From NCBI RefSeq assembly GCF_000374005.1, contig NZ_KB893168.1, positions 62,184-126,183 on the forward strand: a DNA stretch of 64,000 bases, written 5' to 3'. Every line of letters starts with the position of its first letter. The stretch's first letter is position 1. Below are positions 18,523 to 26,900 of this stretch, piece by piece. A program made the translations under genes and the position numbers. The notes beneath the pieces are model-generated. The model was given only the letters and a program-made list of their open reading frames with translations, had not been told where the DNA came from and searched no databases. Source of the DNA: Kiloniella laminariae DSM 19542 (GTDB lineage: Bacteria; Pseudomonadota; Alphaproteobacteria; Kiloniellales; Kiloniellaceae).

Positions 18523-19461
18523 GTGGATATTCTGGAAATGAAAACAAACCCCATGACTGAACAATCCCTACCTGCAAAACGGCCGCTTTCGGACTGGTTG
18601 CGCTGGAATGTTGCAAAACTGGTTGTTGCTCCAACTTTTGCGCTGATCATATTCTTTGTTTACGGCTTTATAGCCTGGACAGGATATGTCTCCTTTACCA
18701 AGTCCAAGATGCTGCCGACCTATTCCTTTGAAGGCGTCTACCAGTATGTCCGGCTCTGGAAAATGTCCACCTGGCATGTTGCCATGGAAAACCTACTGGT
18801 TTTTGGTGGCCTCTTTATCCTGATCGCCATTGTACTTGGTTGCCTGCTTGCTGTCGCTCTGGACCAAAGGGTACGTGCAGAAGGACTGTTGCGGACAGTA
18901 TATCTCTATCCTATGGCAATCTCTTTTATTATCACGGGGACTGCCTGGAAGTGGATCCTTAACCCGGGCCTGGGGCTTGAAAAAATGTTTCATTCCTGGG
19001 GCTGGGAGAGCTTTTCCTTTGACTGGCTGATCAACAGCGACATGGCGATCTACACGCTTGTCATTGCAGCTGTCTGGCAATCCTCCGGATTTGTCATGGC
19101 TCTGTTTCTTGCTGCTCTTCGGGGTGTTGATAGCGAAATCATCAAGGCCGCCTATCTGGACGGAGCCTCACTTTCGCGCATTTATCTTGTAATTATTCTG
19201 CCGACCCTGCGCCCCGTCTTCCTCAGTAGCTTCTTTATTTTGGCCCACATGGCTGTAAAGAGTTTTGATCTGGTCGTCGCACTGACTGGTGGTGGGCCGG
19301 GAAACAGTTCGATCATGCCAGCAAACTTCATGTATGAAATGACCTTCCGCCGCAATCAAATCGGTCTTGGTGCAGCCTCTGCCATGATGATGCTGGCGAC
19401 TGTAATGGCGATTGTCATCCCCTATCTCTATTCAGAACTGAGGGAGCGCAAACATGGCTGA
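18523..19461 (+). CDS. Sugar ABC transporter permease (GtsB-like)
   Basis: About 312 residues with six membrane segments, forming one half of the inner-membrane channel. The EAA loop, EIIKAAYLDGASLSRIYLVIILP, which contacts the ATPase, lies near residues 205-228. GTG 18523 has AGGG upstream; ATG 18538 and 18553 are alternative starts, so the first 5-10 residues are uncertain. It overlaps the next permease gene by 8 bases, indicating co-translation. The fold belongs to the MalF-type (CUT1) permeases used with family-1 binding proteins. Confidence 0.9.
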   Translation: MDILEMKTNPMTEQSLPAKRPLSDWLRWNVAKLVVAPTFALIIFFVYGFIAWTGYVSFTKSKMLPTYSFEGVYQYVRLWKMSTWHVAMENLLVFGGLFILIAIVLGCLLAVALDQRVRAEGLLRTVYLYPMAISFIITGTAWKWILNPGLGLEKMFHSWGWESFSFDWLINSDMAIYTLVIAAVWQSSGFVMALFLAALRGVDSEIIKAAYLDGASLSRIYLVIILPTLRPVFLSSFFILAHMAVKSFDLVVALTGGGPGNSSIMPANFMYEMTFRRNQIGLGAASAMMMLATVMAIVIPYLYSELRERKHG

Positions 19462-20341
19462 TATTGCTTCCCTGCCTGGCGGCAACAGCCCCTGGCGCAG
19501 CGCCGGCCGCTTTGGTCTCTACTTTCTGCTACTTAGTTTCGGGGTTTATTATATCCTGCCGCTGATTGTCGTTCTCTCTACTTCCTTCAAGGATCTGGAC
19601 GAAATCAGAAACGGTACTCTGCTGTCTCTGCCCGCAGAAATAAATCTGGAATCCTGGCGTTATGCCTGGAGCGAGGCCTGCATCGGCGTCACCTGCACCG
19701 GACTTAAACCCTATTTCTGGAATTCGGTCATGATGACCATCCCTGCGGTCCTCATTTCAACAGTTCTTGGGGCCTTGACGGGCTATGCCCTGACCAAATT
19801 CAAGTTTCCTGGTGCCAACATGGTTTTTGCCATGATTCTGTTTGGCTGCTTCATCCCCTTCCAGGTGGTGTTACTGCCCATGGCACAGTCTCTGGGGTTC
19901 CTTGGGCTGGCAAACACAGTCCCCGGTCTGGTTCTGGTTCACATCGTTTACGGATTGCCCTTTACCGTGCTGTTCTTCAGAAACTACTACGTCAGTATTC
20001 CCGATGACCTGATCAAGGCGGCGACTATTGATGGTGCCGGTTTCTTCACCATATTCTGGCGCATTTTGTTACCCCTTTCCCCGCCAATTATTGTGGTGAC
20101 AATTATCTGGCAGTTTACCCAGATCTGGAATGACTTCCTGTTTGGCGCCTCCTTTACCACAGGCGGCGGACAGCCTGTTACCGTTGCGCTTAATAATCTT
20201 GTTAACACCACAACCGGTGTCAAACGCTACAACGTCGATATGGCGGCAGCCCTGATTACGGCAGCCCCGACACTGGCCGTCTATGTTCTGGCCGGACGCT
20301 ATTTCGTTCGTGGTTTGACCGCTGGTTCAGTCAAAGGGTAA
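19454..20341 (+). CDS. Sugar ABC transporter permease (GtsC-like)
   Basis: A 295-residue MalG-type permease with six membrane segments, the partner of the preceding gene. The EAA loop is DDLIKAATIDGAGFFTIFWRILLP, near residues 185-208. A cysteine-containing external loop (SEACIGVTCTGLKPYFWNS) follows the first segment, as in other glucose-type MalG proteins. It starts inside the previous gene and ends 13 bases before the ATPase gene, which has AAGGAG in that gap. This places all transport genes in one transcript. Confidence 0.92.
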   Translation: MADIASLPGGNSPWRSAGRFGLYFLLLSFGVYYILPLIVVLSTSFKDLDEIRNGTLLSLPAEINLESWRYAWSEACIGVTCTGLKPYFWNSVMMTIPAVLISTVLGALTGYALTKFKFPGANMVFAMILFGCFIPFQVVLLPMAQSLGFLGLANTVPGLVLVHIVYGLPFTVLFFRNYYVSIPDDLIKAATIDGAGFFTIFWRILLPLSPPIIVVTIIWQFTQIWNDFLFGASFTTGGGQPVTVALNNLVNTTTGVKRYNVDMAAALITAAPTLAVYVLAGRYFVRGLTAGSVKG

Positions 20342-20354
20342 GGAGAAAACTCTC

Positions 20355-21479
20355 ATGGCAACCCTGACCATTCAAAACGTCAAGAAATCCTACGGTGCTG
20401 TCGATGTTCTCAAAGGCATCGATCTGGAGCTGGAAAACGGCGAATTTCTTGTCCTTCTCGGCCCTTCCGGCTGTGGAAAGTCTACCCTGCTGAACATGAT
20501 TGCCGGGCTTGATACCATCACGGATGGTGAAATCCTGATCAACAGCAAGGTGGTCAACGACGTTCACCCCAAAGACCGTGACATTGCCATGGTATTTCAG
20601 AGCTACGCGCTCTATCCAAACATGACCGTTGAACGGAACATCGGTTTTGGTCTGGAGATGCGCAAGGTTACAAAAGCAGACCGGGAAAAGCGGGTTGATG
20701 AAGCCGTTCGCATGCTGCAGATCGATCACTTGAGAGATCGCAAGCCAGCACAGCTTTCCGGTGGACAGCGACAGCGTGTGGCGATGGGCCGGGCCTTGGT
20801 GCGCAAGCCAGAAATCTTTCTGTTCGATGAACCGCTTTCCAACCTAGATGCCAAATTGCGGGTCGAGATGCGGACAGAGATCAAAAAACTGCACCAACGC
20901 CTGGGCACAACCATGGTCTATGTCACCCATGACCAGATCGAGGCCATGACCCTGGCCAGCCGGATCGCCATTCTGCGTGAAGGTGAAATCCAGCAGTTTG
21001 CCAGTCCTCAGGAAGTCTATGAACGTCCGGCAAACATGTATGTTGCAGGCTTTGTCGGCTCGCCAGCCATGAATTTTATTCCGGCAACTGTTGTCAGTGA
21101 AGATAACCAGCTTGGTGTTTCTATTGAGCGAACCGCCAATGGAGAGCGCAGTTCTGTTTTCCTTGCCCTTCCCGATGATTTACAGGACATTGGCGAATGG
21201 GTTGGGCGCGAGGTTATCCTCGGCATTCGTCCGGAAACCCTTACCCATCGTTCAGATGCGGAAATGTCCCAGAACAAAAGGCTTCAACCATTCGATTGTC
21301 AGGTGGAAGTACTGGAACCAACCGGGGCAGATACGCTAACCTATATCGAGCTGGGCGGGCGGGAAGTTATTGCCAGGGTTAATCCCTACAATACCTCCAA
21401 TCCCGGGGAAACCATGGCCTTTATGGTCGATATGGGCAAAGCCAGCCTGTTTGACCCCAAAAGCGAACTGCGGATATAG
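20355..21479 (+). CDS. Sugar ABC transporter ATP-binding protein (UgpC/MsmK type)
   Basis: A 374-residue ATPase with Walker A GPSGCGKST (about 36-44), Q-loop VFQSYALYPNMTV, signature LSGGQRQRVAMGRAL, Walker B IFLFDEPLSNLDA, and H-switch TVYVTHDQ-type VYVTHDQIEA. The C-terminal 130 residues form the TOBE regulatory domain (ILGIRPETL, PTGADTLTYIELGG). It powers uptake through the two preceding permeases. ATPases of this group are sometimes shared with other CUT1 importers. It is followed after 10 bases by the lactonase gene, linking transport to catabolism. Confidence 0.93.
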   Translation: MATLTIQNVKKSYGAVDVLKGIDLELENGEFLVLLGPSGCGKSTLLNMIAGLDTITDGEILINSKVVNDVHPKDRDIAMVFQSYALYPNMTVERNIGFGLEMRKVTKADREKRVDEAVRMLQIDHLRDRKPAQLSGGQRQRVAMGRALVRKPEIFLFDEPLSNLDAKLRVEMRTEIKKLHQRLGTTMVYVTHDQIEAMTLASRIAILREGEIQQFASPQEVYERPANMYVAGFVGSPAMNFIPATVVSEDNQLGVSIERTANGERSSVFLALPDDLQDIGEWVGREVILGIRPETLTHRSDAEMSQNKRLQPFDCQVEVLEPTGADTLTYIELGGREVIARVNPYNTSNPGETMAFMVDMGKASLFDPKSELRI

Positions 21480-21489
21480 GCATAGAATC

Positions 21490-22380
21490 ATGCAAACCAT
21501 CGCTGTTGAGACAATCTGGGAAGGCCCGGCTCTGCTGGGCGAGTCCCCTCTTTGGGATCCAGGCAACAGCTGCCTCTATTGGCTGGACATAGAAAACGCC
21601 AGGCTATTCCGCCAGAAACAGGATGGAACTGGAAACCAGCCTGTTACCGACAGTCTTGATCTGCCAGCACCTGCCGGGAGCATAGCTCTGTCTGATAGCG
21701 GCGAGTTGATCGCAGCCCTCGGCCAGGGCATATCCCTGATCAATATGGAAACCGGAATTGTCACGGCACTTGCCCCAAGCCTGTCCGGTGATGCCTGCCT
21801 GATGAATGACGGCAAAGCAGATCGTTATGGCAATTTCTTTTTTGGAGCCAAGCACCTTAAAGAAACATCAGCCCTTGCCGGTTGCTGGCGATATTCGCAG
21901 GGACAGATCGTTCAACAGAAAGGACATTTTACCGTTTTCAACGGCCCCGCCTTTAGCCCTGCCGGAGACCGGATATATTTTGCTGATTCTCCATCCCGGA
22001 AAATAATGACTGCAAGCTATGATCAGGATTATGGCATCAGCAGCCTGCCTGAAGTTTTTGTCCAGCTGTCAGAAACAGATGGGTATCCCGATGGTATGAC
22101 TATCGATAGTGAAGGCTGTTTGTGGAATGCCCAGTGGGATGGCTGGGCAATCACCAGATACCTTCCCGATGGCACAATTGATCGCAAGATCACCTTGCCT
22201 GTTCAACGCCCGACCTCGCTTTGTTTCGGCGGGAAAGACCTCAAAACACTCTATATCACCTCAGCTTCAACAAGGCTGACACCAGAGGAAATATCCCGTA
22301 ATCCGGACGCCGGGGCTTTGTTCAAACTTAACCTCGACATCGCAGGTCTTCCGGAAACCCTAGTCAATTATTTAGATTAG
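21490..22380 (+). CDS. SMP-30/gluconolactonase-family lactonase
   Basis: A 296-residue six-bladed beta-propeller. It starts with the family pattern WEGPALLGESPLWDP...LYWLDI. The metal site is represented by Glu in GESPLW, Asn in MNDGKADRYGNFFFGA, and Asp in DGYPDGMTIDSEGCLWNAQW. It hydrolyses an aldonolactone to the aldonic acid in the cytosol, the step between the SDR dehydrogenase and the IlvD-type dehydratase of this operon. ATG 21490 fits; an open frame reaching back to 21370 lies inside the ATPase gene and is ignored. The next gene follows after 11 bases. Confidence 0.88.
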   Translation: MQTIAVETIWEGPALLGESPLWDPGNSCLYWLDIENARLFRQKQDGTGNQPVTDSLDLPAPAGSIALSDSGELIAALGQGISLINMETGIVTALAPSLSGDACLMNDGKADRYGNFFFGAKHLKETSALAGCWRYSQGQIVQQKGHFTVFNGPAFSPAGDRIYFADSPSRKIMTASYDQDYGISSLPEVFVQLSETDGYPDGMTIDSEGCLWNAQWDGWAITRYLPDGTIDRKITLPVQRPTSLCFGGKDLKTLYITSASTRLTPEEISRNPDAGALFKLNLDIAGLPETLVNYLD

Positions 22381-22391
22381 AAAAATCTGAC

Positions 22392-23183
22392 ATGATATTG
22401 GAAAACAAAAATATATTGATAACAGGCTCAAGCAGCGGCATTGGGCGAAAGATTGCAGAGGAAGCTCTCAAGGAAGGCGCATCCGTTTTCCTGCATGGCT
22501 TGCGGGAACAGCTGGTTGAAGCAGCAATCACAGAACTGGGCAGCCTGTATGGGCAGGAGCGGGTTGGCGGGCTGGCTGGTGATATCGCCAATCCGGAGTT
22601 TCCGGTTCAGCTATGTGCAGCGGCCATTCGTCATTTTGGCAGGATTGACGGTCTGATCAACAATGCCGGGATCTCTCCCCGACACAACATCGACAGTTTG
22701 ACAGCAGAGGCCTTTGAACAGGTCATGGCGATCAACCTGCGCGCCCCGATGCTCATGATCCAGGCCTGCATGGAAAATTTCCGTAAGCTGGGCAGCGGTA
22801 GTATCGTCAATATCGGTTCAATCAATGCACACTGTGGTCAACCGGATCTGCTGATCTATTCAGTTTCCAAGGGCGGGCTCCAGACGATGACCCGGAATCT
22901 TGGCGATGCCTTTGGTCCAGAAAAAATTCGCGTTAACCAGTTGAATGTCGGCTGGACCTACACTGAAAACGAGCACAAGCTGCAACTGGCCGAAGGCCGC
23001 CCGGAAAACTGGCTAGATGACCTTTCCCCGCTTTCTGCACCAACGGGAATGATTCTCTTGCCCGAACAGGTTGCGCAACACGCCGTCTTCTGGCTTTCGG
23101 ACAAGTCAGTACCTGTTACCGGTACGGTGCTGGAGGTTGAACAGTATCCCTTGATTGGCCGTAACCGGATAGCCGACAGTTAA
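22392..23183 (+). CDS. SDR-family dehydrogenase, probable aldose 1-dehydrogenase
   Basis: A 263-residue classical short-chain dehydrogenase. The cofactor loop is TGSSSGIG (residues 11-18), NNAG follows in GLINNAGISP, and the catalytic triad is Ser in NIGSINAH with Tyr and Lys in YSVSKGG. In this operon it most simply oxidises the imported sugar to its lactone with NAD(P)+. The sugar is not known: glucose, galactose, fucose or a pentose would all fit. A pathway role in interconverting a keto or aldonic acid instead is also possible. It has no long N-terminal extension. Confidence 0.8.
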   Translation: MILENKNILITGSSSGIGRKIAEEALKEGASVFLHGLREQLVEAAITELGSLYGQERVGGLAGDIANPEFPVQLCAAAIRHFGRIDGLINNAGISPRHNIDSLTAEAFEQVMAINLRAPMLMIQACMENFRKLGSGSIVNIGSINAHCGQPDLLIYSVSKGGLQTMTRNLGDAFGPEKIRVNQLNVGWTYTENEHKLQLAEGRPENWLDDLSPLSAPTGMILLPEQVAQHAVFWLSDKSVPVTGTVLEVEQYPLIGRNRIADS

Positions 23184-23236
23184 GCCTGATAATCTGCCTG
23201 CTACAATAAGATCCGCCCCAGAAAATAGAGTATGAC

Positions 23237-25027
23237 ATGACCCGTAGCCCGATCACCAAAGAACAACTCCGTAGCAAAAAATGGTTTGATGATGTTGATG
23301 ATCCTGGCATGTCTGCGCTTTATCTCGAACGCTACCTCAACTTCGGCCTGACCCGTGAAGAACTGCAATCAGGCAAACCTATTATCGGTATCGCCCAGAC
23401 CGGATCAGATCTGACCCCCTGTAACCGTCATCTCCAGGATCTGGCGACCCGGGTTAAAGAAGGTATTCGCGACGCCGGGGGAATTCCGCTGGAATTTCCG
23501 GTTCACCCAATTCAGGAAACCGGAAAGCGCCCAACGGCGGCTCTGGACCGTAACCTTGCCTATCTTGGGCTGGTAGAGGTTCTCCATGGTTATCCTCTGG
23601 ATGGCGTGGTTCTGACGACAGGATGCGACAAGACGACCCCCGCCTGCCTTATGGCGGCAGCGACTGTGAACATGCCCGCAATCGTCCTGTCTGGTGGCCC
23701 AATGCTCGATGGCTACCACAAAGGCCGCACTGTTGGTTCCGGAAGCATCATCTGGGAAGCCCGCCAGCAACTGGCTGCAGGTGAACTGGACTACGAAGGT
23801 TTTATGGACCTGGCGGCAGCCTCTGCCCCGTCAATAGGACATTGCAACACTATGGGCACGGCATTATCCATGAATTGCCTCGCCGAAGCACTGGGTATGT
23901 CCCTGCCCGGCTGTGCGTCCATTCCGGCACCTTATCGGGAGCGAGGCCAGATATCCTATCACACCGGGAAACGCATCGTCGAAATGGTCTGGGAGGATCT
24001 AACTCCCTCCGAAATCATGACCAAAGAAGCTTTTGAAAACGCCATTGTCCTGGCATCATCCCTTGGTGCTTCGACCAACTGTCCGCCCCATCTCATTGCC
24101 ATAGCCCGTCATATGGGGGTTGAGCTTGATATGGAGGACTGGCAGAGGGTCGGCTACAACGTACCGATGATCGTAGACTGTCAGCCCGTCGGCCGTTTTC
24201 TTGGTGAAGGTTTCCATAAAGCTGGTGGTGTTCCAGCAGTCCTCGCCGAATTGATTTCAGCTGGCCTGATTCATGAAACACAAATGACAGTGAATGGCCA
24301 CACCATTGGCGATAACTGCCGAAGTGCCTTCACACATGATCGTGAAGTCATTCGCACAGCTGATACTCCCTTACTGCAATCCGCTGGCCTTATGGTGCTT
24401 AGAGGAAACCTGTTTGAAAACGCTGTCATGAAGACCTCAGCAATCGACGGGGCCTTTCGCAAACGGTATCTCGAAGATCCCGAACATCCAAACGTGTTTT
24501 TTGGCGATGCCATCGTTTTTGAAGGCTCCGAAGATTACCATCACAGGATCAATGATCCCGATCTTGGCGTAACCGCCAACTCCATTCTTTTCATCAGGAA
24601 CTGCGGCCCGGTGGGATATCCCGGCTCTGCCGAGGTGGTCAACATGTTGCCGCCGGACAGTCTGGTCAAACAAGGTATCACCTCTCTCCCTTGTGCCGGT
24701 GATGGACGACAGAGCGGAACATCAGGTAGCCCCTCCATCCTCAATGCTTCACCTGAAGCCGCTGTTGGAGGCGGGCTCGCCCTGCTTAAAAATGGCGACC
24801 GGATCCGTGTGGATCTGAATGACCGCAAGGTCGACATGATGATCAGTGATGAAGAACTGGCAAAAAGACAGTCAGAACTGGTGCTACCCGAGCTAGATAA
24901 CCAGACTCCCTGGCAGGATATATATCGGTCCATGGTCGGGCAACTTTCCACTGGAGCCTGCCTTGAGCCTGCCACCCTGCATCTGCGCATTATCGACAAC
25001 AAGGGCTTGCCCAGACATTCCCACTAG
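23237..25027 (+). CDS. IlvD/Edd-family sugar-acid dehydratase
   Basis: A 596-residue cytosolic Fe-S enzyme. Three cysteines expected to hold the [2Fe-2S] cluster are visible: Cys62 in TPCNRHL, Cys130 in TGCDKTTPA and Cys203 in GHCNTMGTA. GPMLDGYHKGRTVGSGS and the C-terminal GDGRQSGTSGSPSILNASPEAA (read from two segments) are typical of the arabinonate/xylonate branch, not of branched-chain IlvD. It removes water from an aldonic acid to give a 2-keto-3-deoxy acid. Because a kinase of the 2-keto-3-deoxygluconate type follows, a hexonate such as gluconate or galactonate is more likely than a pentonate. It is the sixth enzyme-level gene of the operon; 160-180 bases separate it from kdgK. Confidence 0.88.
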   Translation: MTRSPITKEQLRSKKWFDDVDDPGMSALYLERYLNFGLTREELQSGKPIIGIAQTGSDLTPCNRHLQDLATRVKEGIRDAGGIPLEFPVHPIQETGKRPTAALDRNLAYLGLVEVLHGYPLDGVVLTTGCDKTTPACLMAAATVNMPAIVLSGGPMLDGYHKGRTVGSGSIIWEARQQLAAGELDYEGFMDLAAASAPSIGHCNTMGTALSMNCLAEALGMSLPGCASIPAPYRERGQISYHTGKRIVEMVWEDLTPSEIMTKEAFENAIVLASSLGASTNCPPHLIAIARHMGVELDMEDWQRVGYNVPMIVDCQPVGRFLGEGFHKAGGVPAVLAELISAGLIHETQMTVNGHTIGDNCRSAFTHDREVIRTADTPLLQSAGLMVLRGNLFENAVMKTSAIDGAFRKRYLEDPEHPNVFFGDAIVFEGSEDYHHRINDPDLGVTANSILFIRNCGPVGYPGSAEVVNMLPPDSLVKQGITSLPCAGDGRQSGTSGSPSILNASPEAAVGGGLALLKNGDRIRVDLNDRKVDMMISDEELAKRQSELVLPELDNQTPWQDIYRSMVGQLSTGACLEPATLHLRIIDNKGLPRHSH

Positions 25028-25134
25028 CCTATCTTTGCCACCGCTCCATCATTTGAATAATCCTTGACTGTACTGTTCAACAGATCTTGAACAATGAGAC
25101 AAAACGGTTAACGTCAAGCAGTAAAATCAATTTC

Positions 25135-25147
25135 TAACAACATGTTA
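25135..25147. promoter_or_regulatory. Candidate operator TAACA-ACA-TGTTA upstream of kdgK
   Basis: This 5+3+5 dyad lies in the AT-rich gap of about 180 bases before the kinase gene, and overlaps TGTTATACAAT, which resembles GntR/FadR-type half-sites. It suggests the kinase and aldolase genes have their own promoter. The evidence is motif resemblance only. Confidence 0.3.
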
Positions 25148-25209
25148 TACAATAAAATTCTCGCCTGGAGTCAACAAGGCAAGCTGAATTGAACAAGGAA
25201 CCCGCCCGC

Positions 25210-26142
25210 ATGACCTCAATCGGTATTATCGGCGAATGTATGGTCGAGCTTTTTCGCGCCGAAGCCTCTGCCTCACAAGACGAATTGTTCAAAAAGCGCT
25301 TTGGTGGTGATACCTACAACACCGCTTATTATCTGGCGCAATGTTCTCAGGGGGCAATAGGGGTCAGCTATATCACTGCTCTTGGTGATGACAGCCTTAG
25401 TGACGAGATGATCACAACCTTCGCGACGGCAGGTGTCCAGACAGATCTTATCGAAAAAATATCTGGTGCTGTTCCCGGGCTTTATATGATCCAGACCGAT
25501 GATCATGGCGAACGAAGTTTCCTTTACTGGCGATCTCAAGCCCCTGCTCGGCAGCTCTTCCAAACGGCCTTTACCGAACAGCTCAAAGCCGGATTGATGA
25601 CAAAAGACTGGTTATGTTTTTCTGGCATTACCCTGGCTATTCTCTACCCTGAAGGGAGGGAAGAGCTATTTCAGCTTTGCCGTGATTTCCGGTCGAAGGG
25701 TGGAAAAGTAGCTTTTGACAGCAACTATCGTCCCAGACTCTGGCAGGACAGAGATGAAGCAAAATATGTATTGAACCAGGCCTATAGCCTCTGTGATCTG
25801 GCTTTGCCTTCCTATGATGATGAAAAACTTCTTTTCGATCAGGAAGATACAAACCAGTCAATCCAACGGATTTCAAAGCTGGGTGTGGACGAGATTATTC
25901 TGAAAAATGGATCGGACAGCGTCACCTCTTATTCTGACGGGGAAGTTCAGGTCTTTCCAGTTGAGGCCGCGAAGGTGGTCAAGGATACGACAGCCGCAGG
26001 TGACAGCTTTAACGCCGGGTATCTCTGGGCTAGGCTCAGCGGGAAATCCCTTGAGAATTCTATTACGATTGCCGGAGAAATCGCCCGACAGGTTATCGCC
26101 CAGCAAGGCGCCATTGTCCCGATTATTGCTCCGGCACTCTAA
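25210..26142 (+). CDS. kdgK: 2-keto-3-deoxygluconate kinase (PfkB family)
   Basis: A 310-residue sugar kinase. The N-terminus, IGIIGECMVELF, and the substrate region RFGGDTYNTAYYLAQ are characteristic of KdgK. The C-terminal signature DTTAAGDSFNAGYLWARL carries the catalytic Asp. It phosphorylates 2-keto-3-deoxygluconate (or a close isomer) to KDPG with ATP. ATG 25210 is chosen with AAGGA ten bases upstream; TTG 25189 is a weaker start. The aldolase gene follows after 23 bases, so the two act consecutively. Confidence 0.9.
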   Translation: MTSIGIIGECMVELFRAEASASQDELFKKRFGGDTYNTAYYLAQCSQGAIGVSYITALGDDSLSDEMITTFATAGVQTDLIEKISGAVPGLYMIQTDDHGERSFLYWRSQAPARQLFQTAFTEQLKAGLMTKDWLCFSGITLAILYPEGREELFQLCRDFRSKGGKVAFDSNYRPRLWQDRDEAKYVLNQAYSLCDLALPSYDDEKLLFDQEDTNQSIQRISKLGVDEIILKNGSDSVTSYSDGEVQVFPVEAAKVVKDTTAAGDSFNAGYLWARLSGKSLENSITIAGEIARQVIAQQGAIVPIIAPAL

Positions 26143-26165
26143 CAAAACCAGCAGGCAAGCCTATA

Positions 26166-26813
26166 ATGACCAATGATGCCCATCACAGTTACCTCACGCA
26201 AACACTGGAAAAAGCGGTTATTCTGCCTGTTCTGGTCATCGAAAGCTCGGAAGAAGCTGTTGCACTTGCCAAAGCTCTTTTCGCCGGAGGCTGCACAGCC
26301 ATTGAAGTGACCTTGCGCAGCCAGGCTGCACTTTCAGCGATTGAGAAGATTGCCACGGCTTTACCTGAGCTGGCCCTGGGTGCAGGAACTCTGTTGGAGC
26401 AAGCTCAATTTGCACAGGTAAAAAGTGCTGGAGCAAGCTATGCCTTAAGCCCGGGAACAACGGAACGCCTTAGCCAGGCAGCCATCGATGCTGACTTGCC
26501 TTATGTTCCGGCAGCTGCAACCCCTTCTGAAGTCCTGTCTTTGCGAGAACAGGGGTTCAAGATACAGAAGCTTTTCCCTGCCACAGTAGTCGGTGGTATT
26601 GATATGCTGAAATCCCTGCATGCACCTATTGCTGATGTTCGTTTTTGTCCGACGGGCGGTGTATCTCTAGAGAACCTGAACAACTTCCTCTCCCAGCCAA
26701 ACGTAATCTGTGTTGGAGGAAGCTGGCTGGCGCCCAAAAATATGGTCACAGAAAAAAAATGGAATGAGATTACTCGGCTGGTTGAAACCAGTCTGGCAAA
26801 GGCCAAGCGATAA
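26166..26813 (+). CDS. eda: KDPG/KHG aldolase
   Basis: A 215-residue class I aldolase of the Eda family. Key elements are Glu in AIEVTLRSQ, the GAGTLLE segment, the Schiff-base Lys in QKLFPATVVGG, and FCPTGGVSLEN for phosphate binding. It splits KDPG to pyruvate and glyceraldehyde-3-phosphate, ending the pathway encoded by this cluster. Family members can also cleave 2-keto-4-hydroxyglutarate or KDPGal, so the stereochemistry of the substrate is open. A strong bidirectional terminator follows 28 bases downstream. Confidence 0.92.
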   Translation: MTNDAHHSYLTQTLEKAVILPVLVIESSEEAVALAKALFAGGCTAIEVTLRSQAALSAIEKIATALPELALGAGTLLEQAQFAQVKSAGASYALSPGTTERLSQAAIDADLPYVPAAATPSEVLSLREQGFKIQKLFPATVVGGIDMLKSLHAPIADVRFCPTGGVSLENLNNFLSQPNVICVGGSWLAPKNMVTEKKWNEITRLVETSLAKAKR

Positions 26814-26840
26814 CTCGTTTTGGAAGAGAAAAGATCCACA

Positions 26841-26881
26841 AAAAGATAAAGACCAGCTGTCAAAACTGGTCTTTATCTTTT
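26841..26881. terminator. Bidirectional terminator between eda and TTC38-like gene
   Basis: A perfect 16-base stem, AAAAGATAAAGACCAG/CTGGTCTTTATCTTTT, has a 9-base loop. The A- and U-rich ends serve both converging transcripts. Confidence 0.85.
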
Positions 26882-26900
26882 ATATCTGATTTTAGAAAAT

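Noticed and set aside
21370-21489. Upstream extension of the lactonase gene
   Set aside because: It lies inside the ATPase gene in another frame; the protein family begins at ATG 21490.
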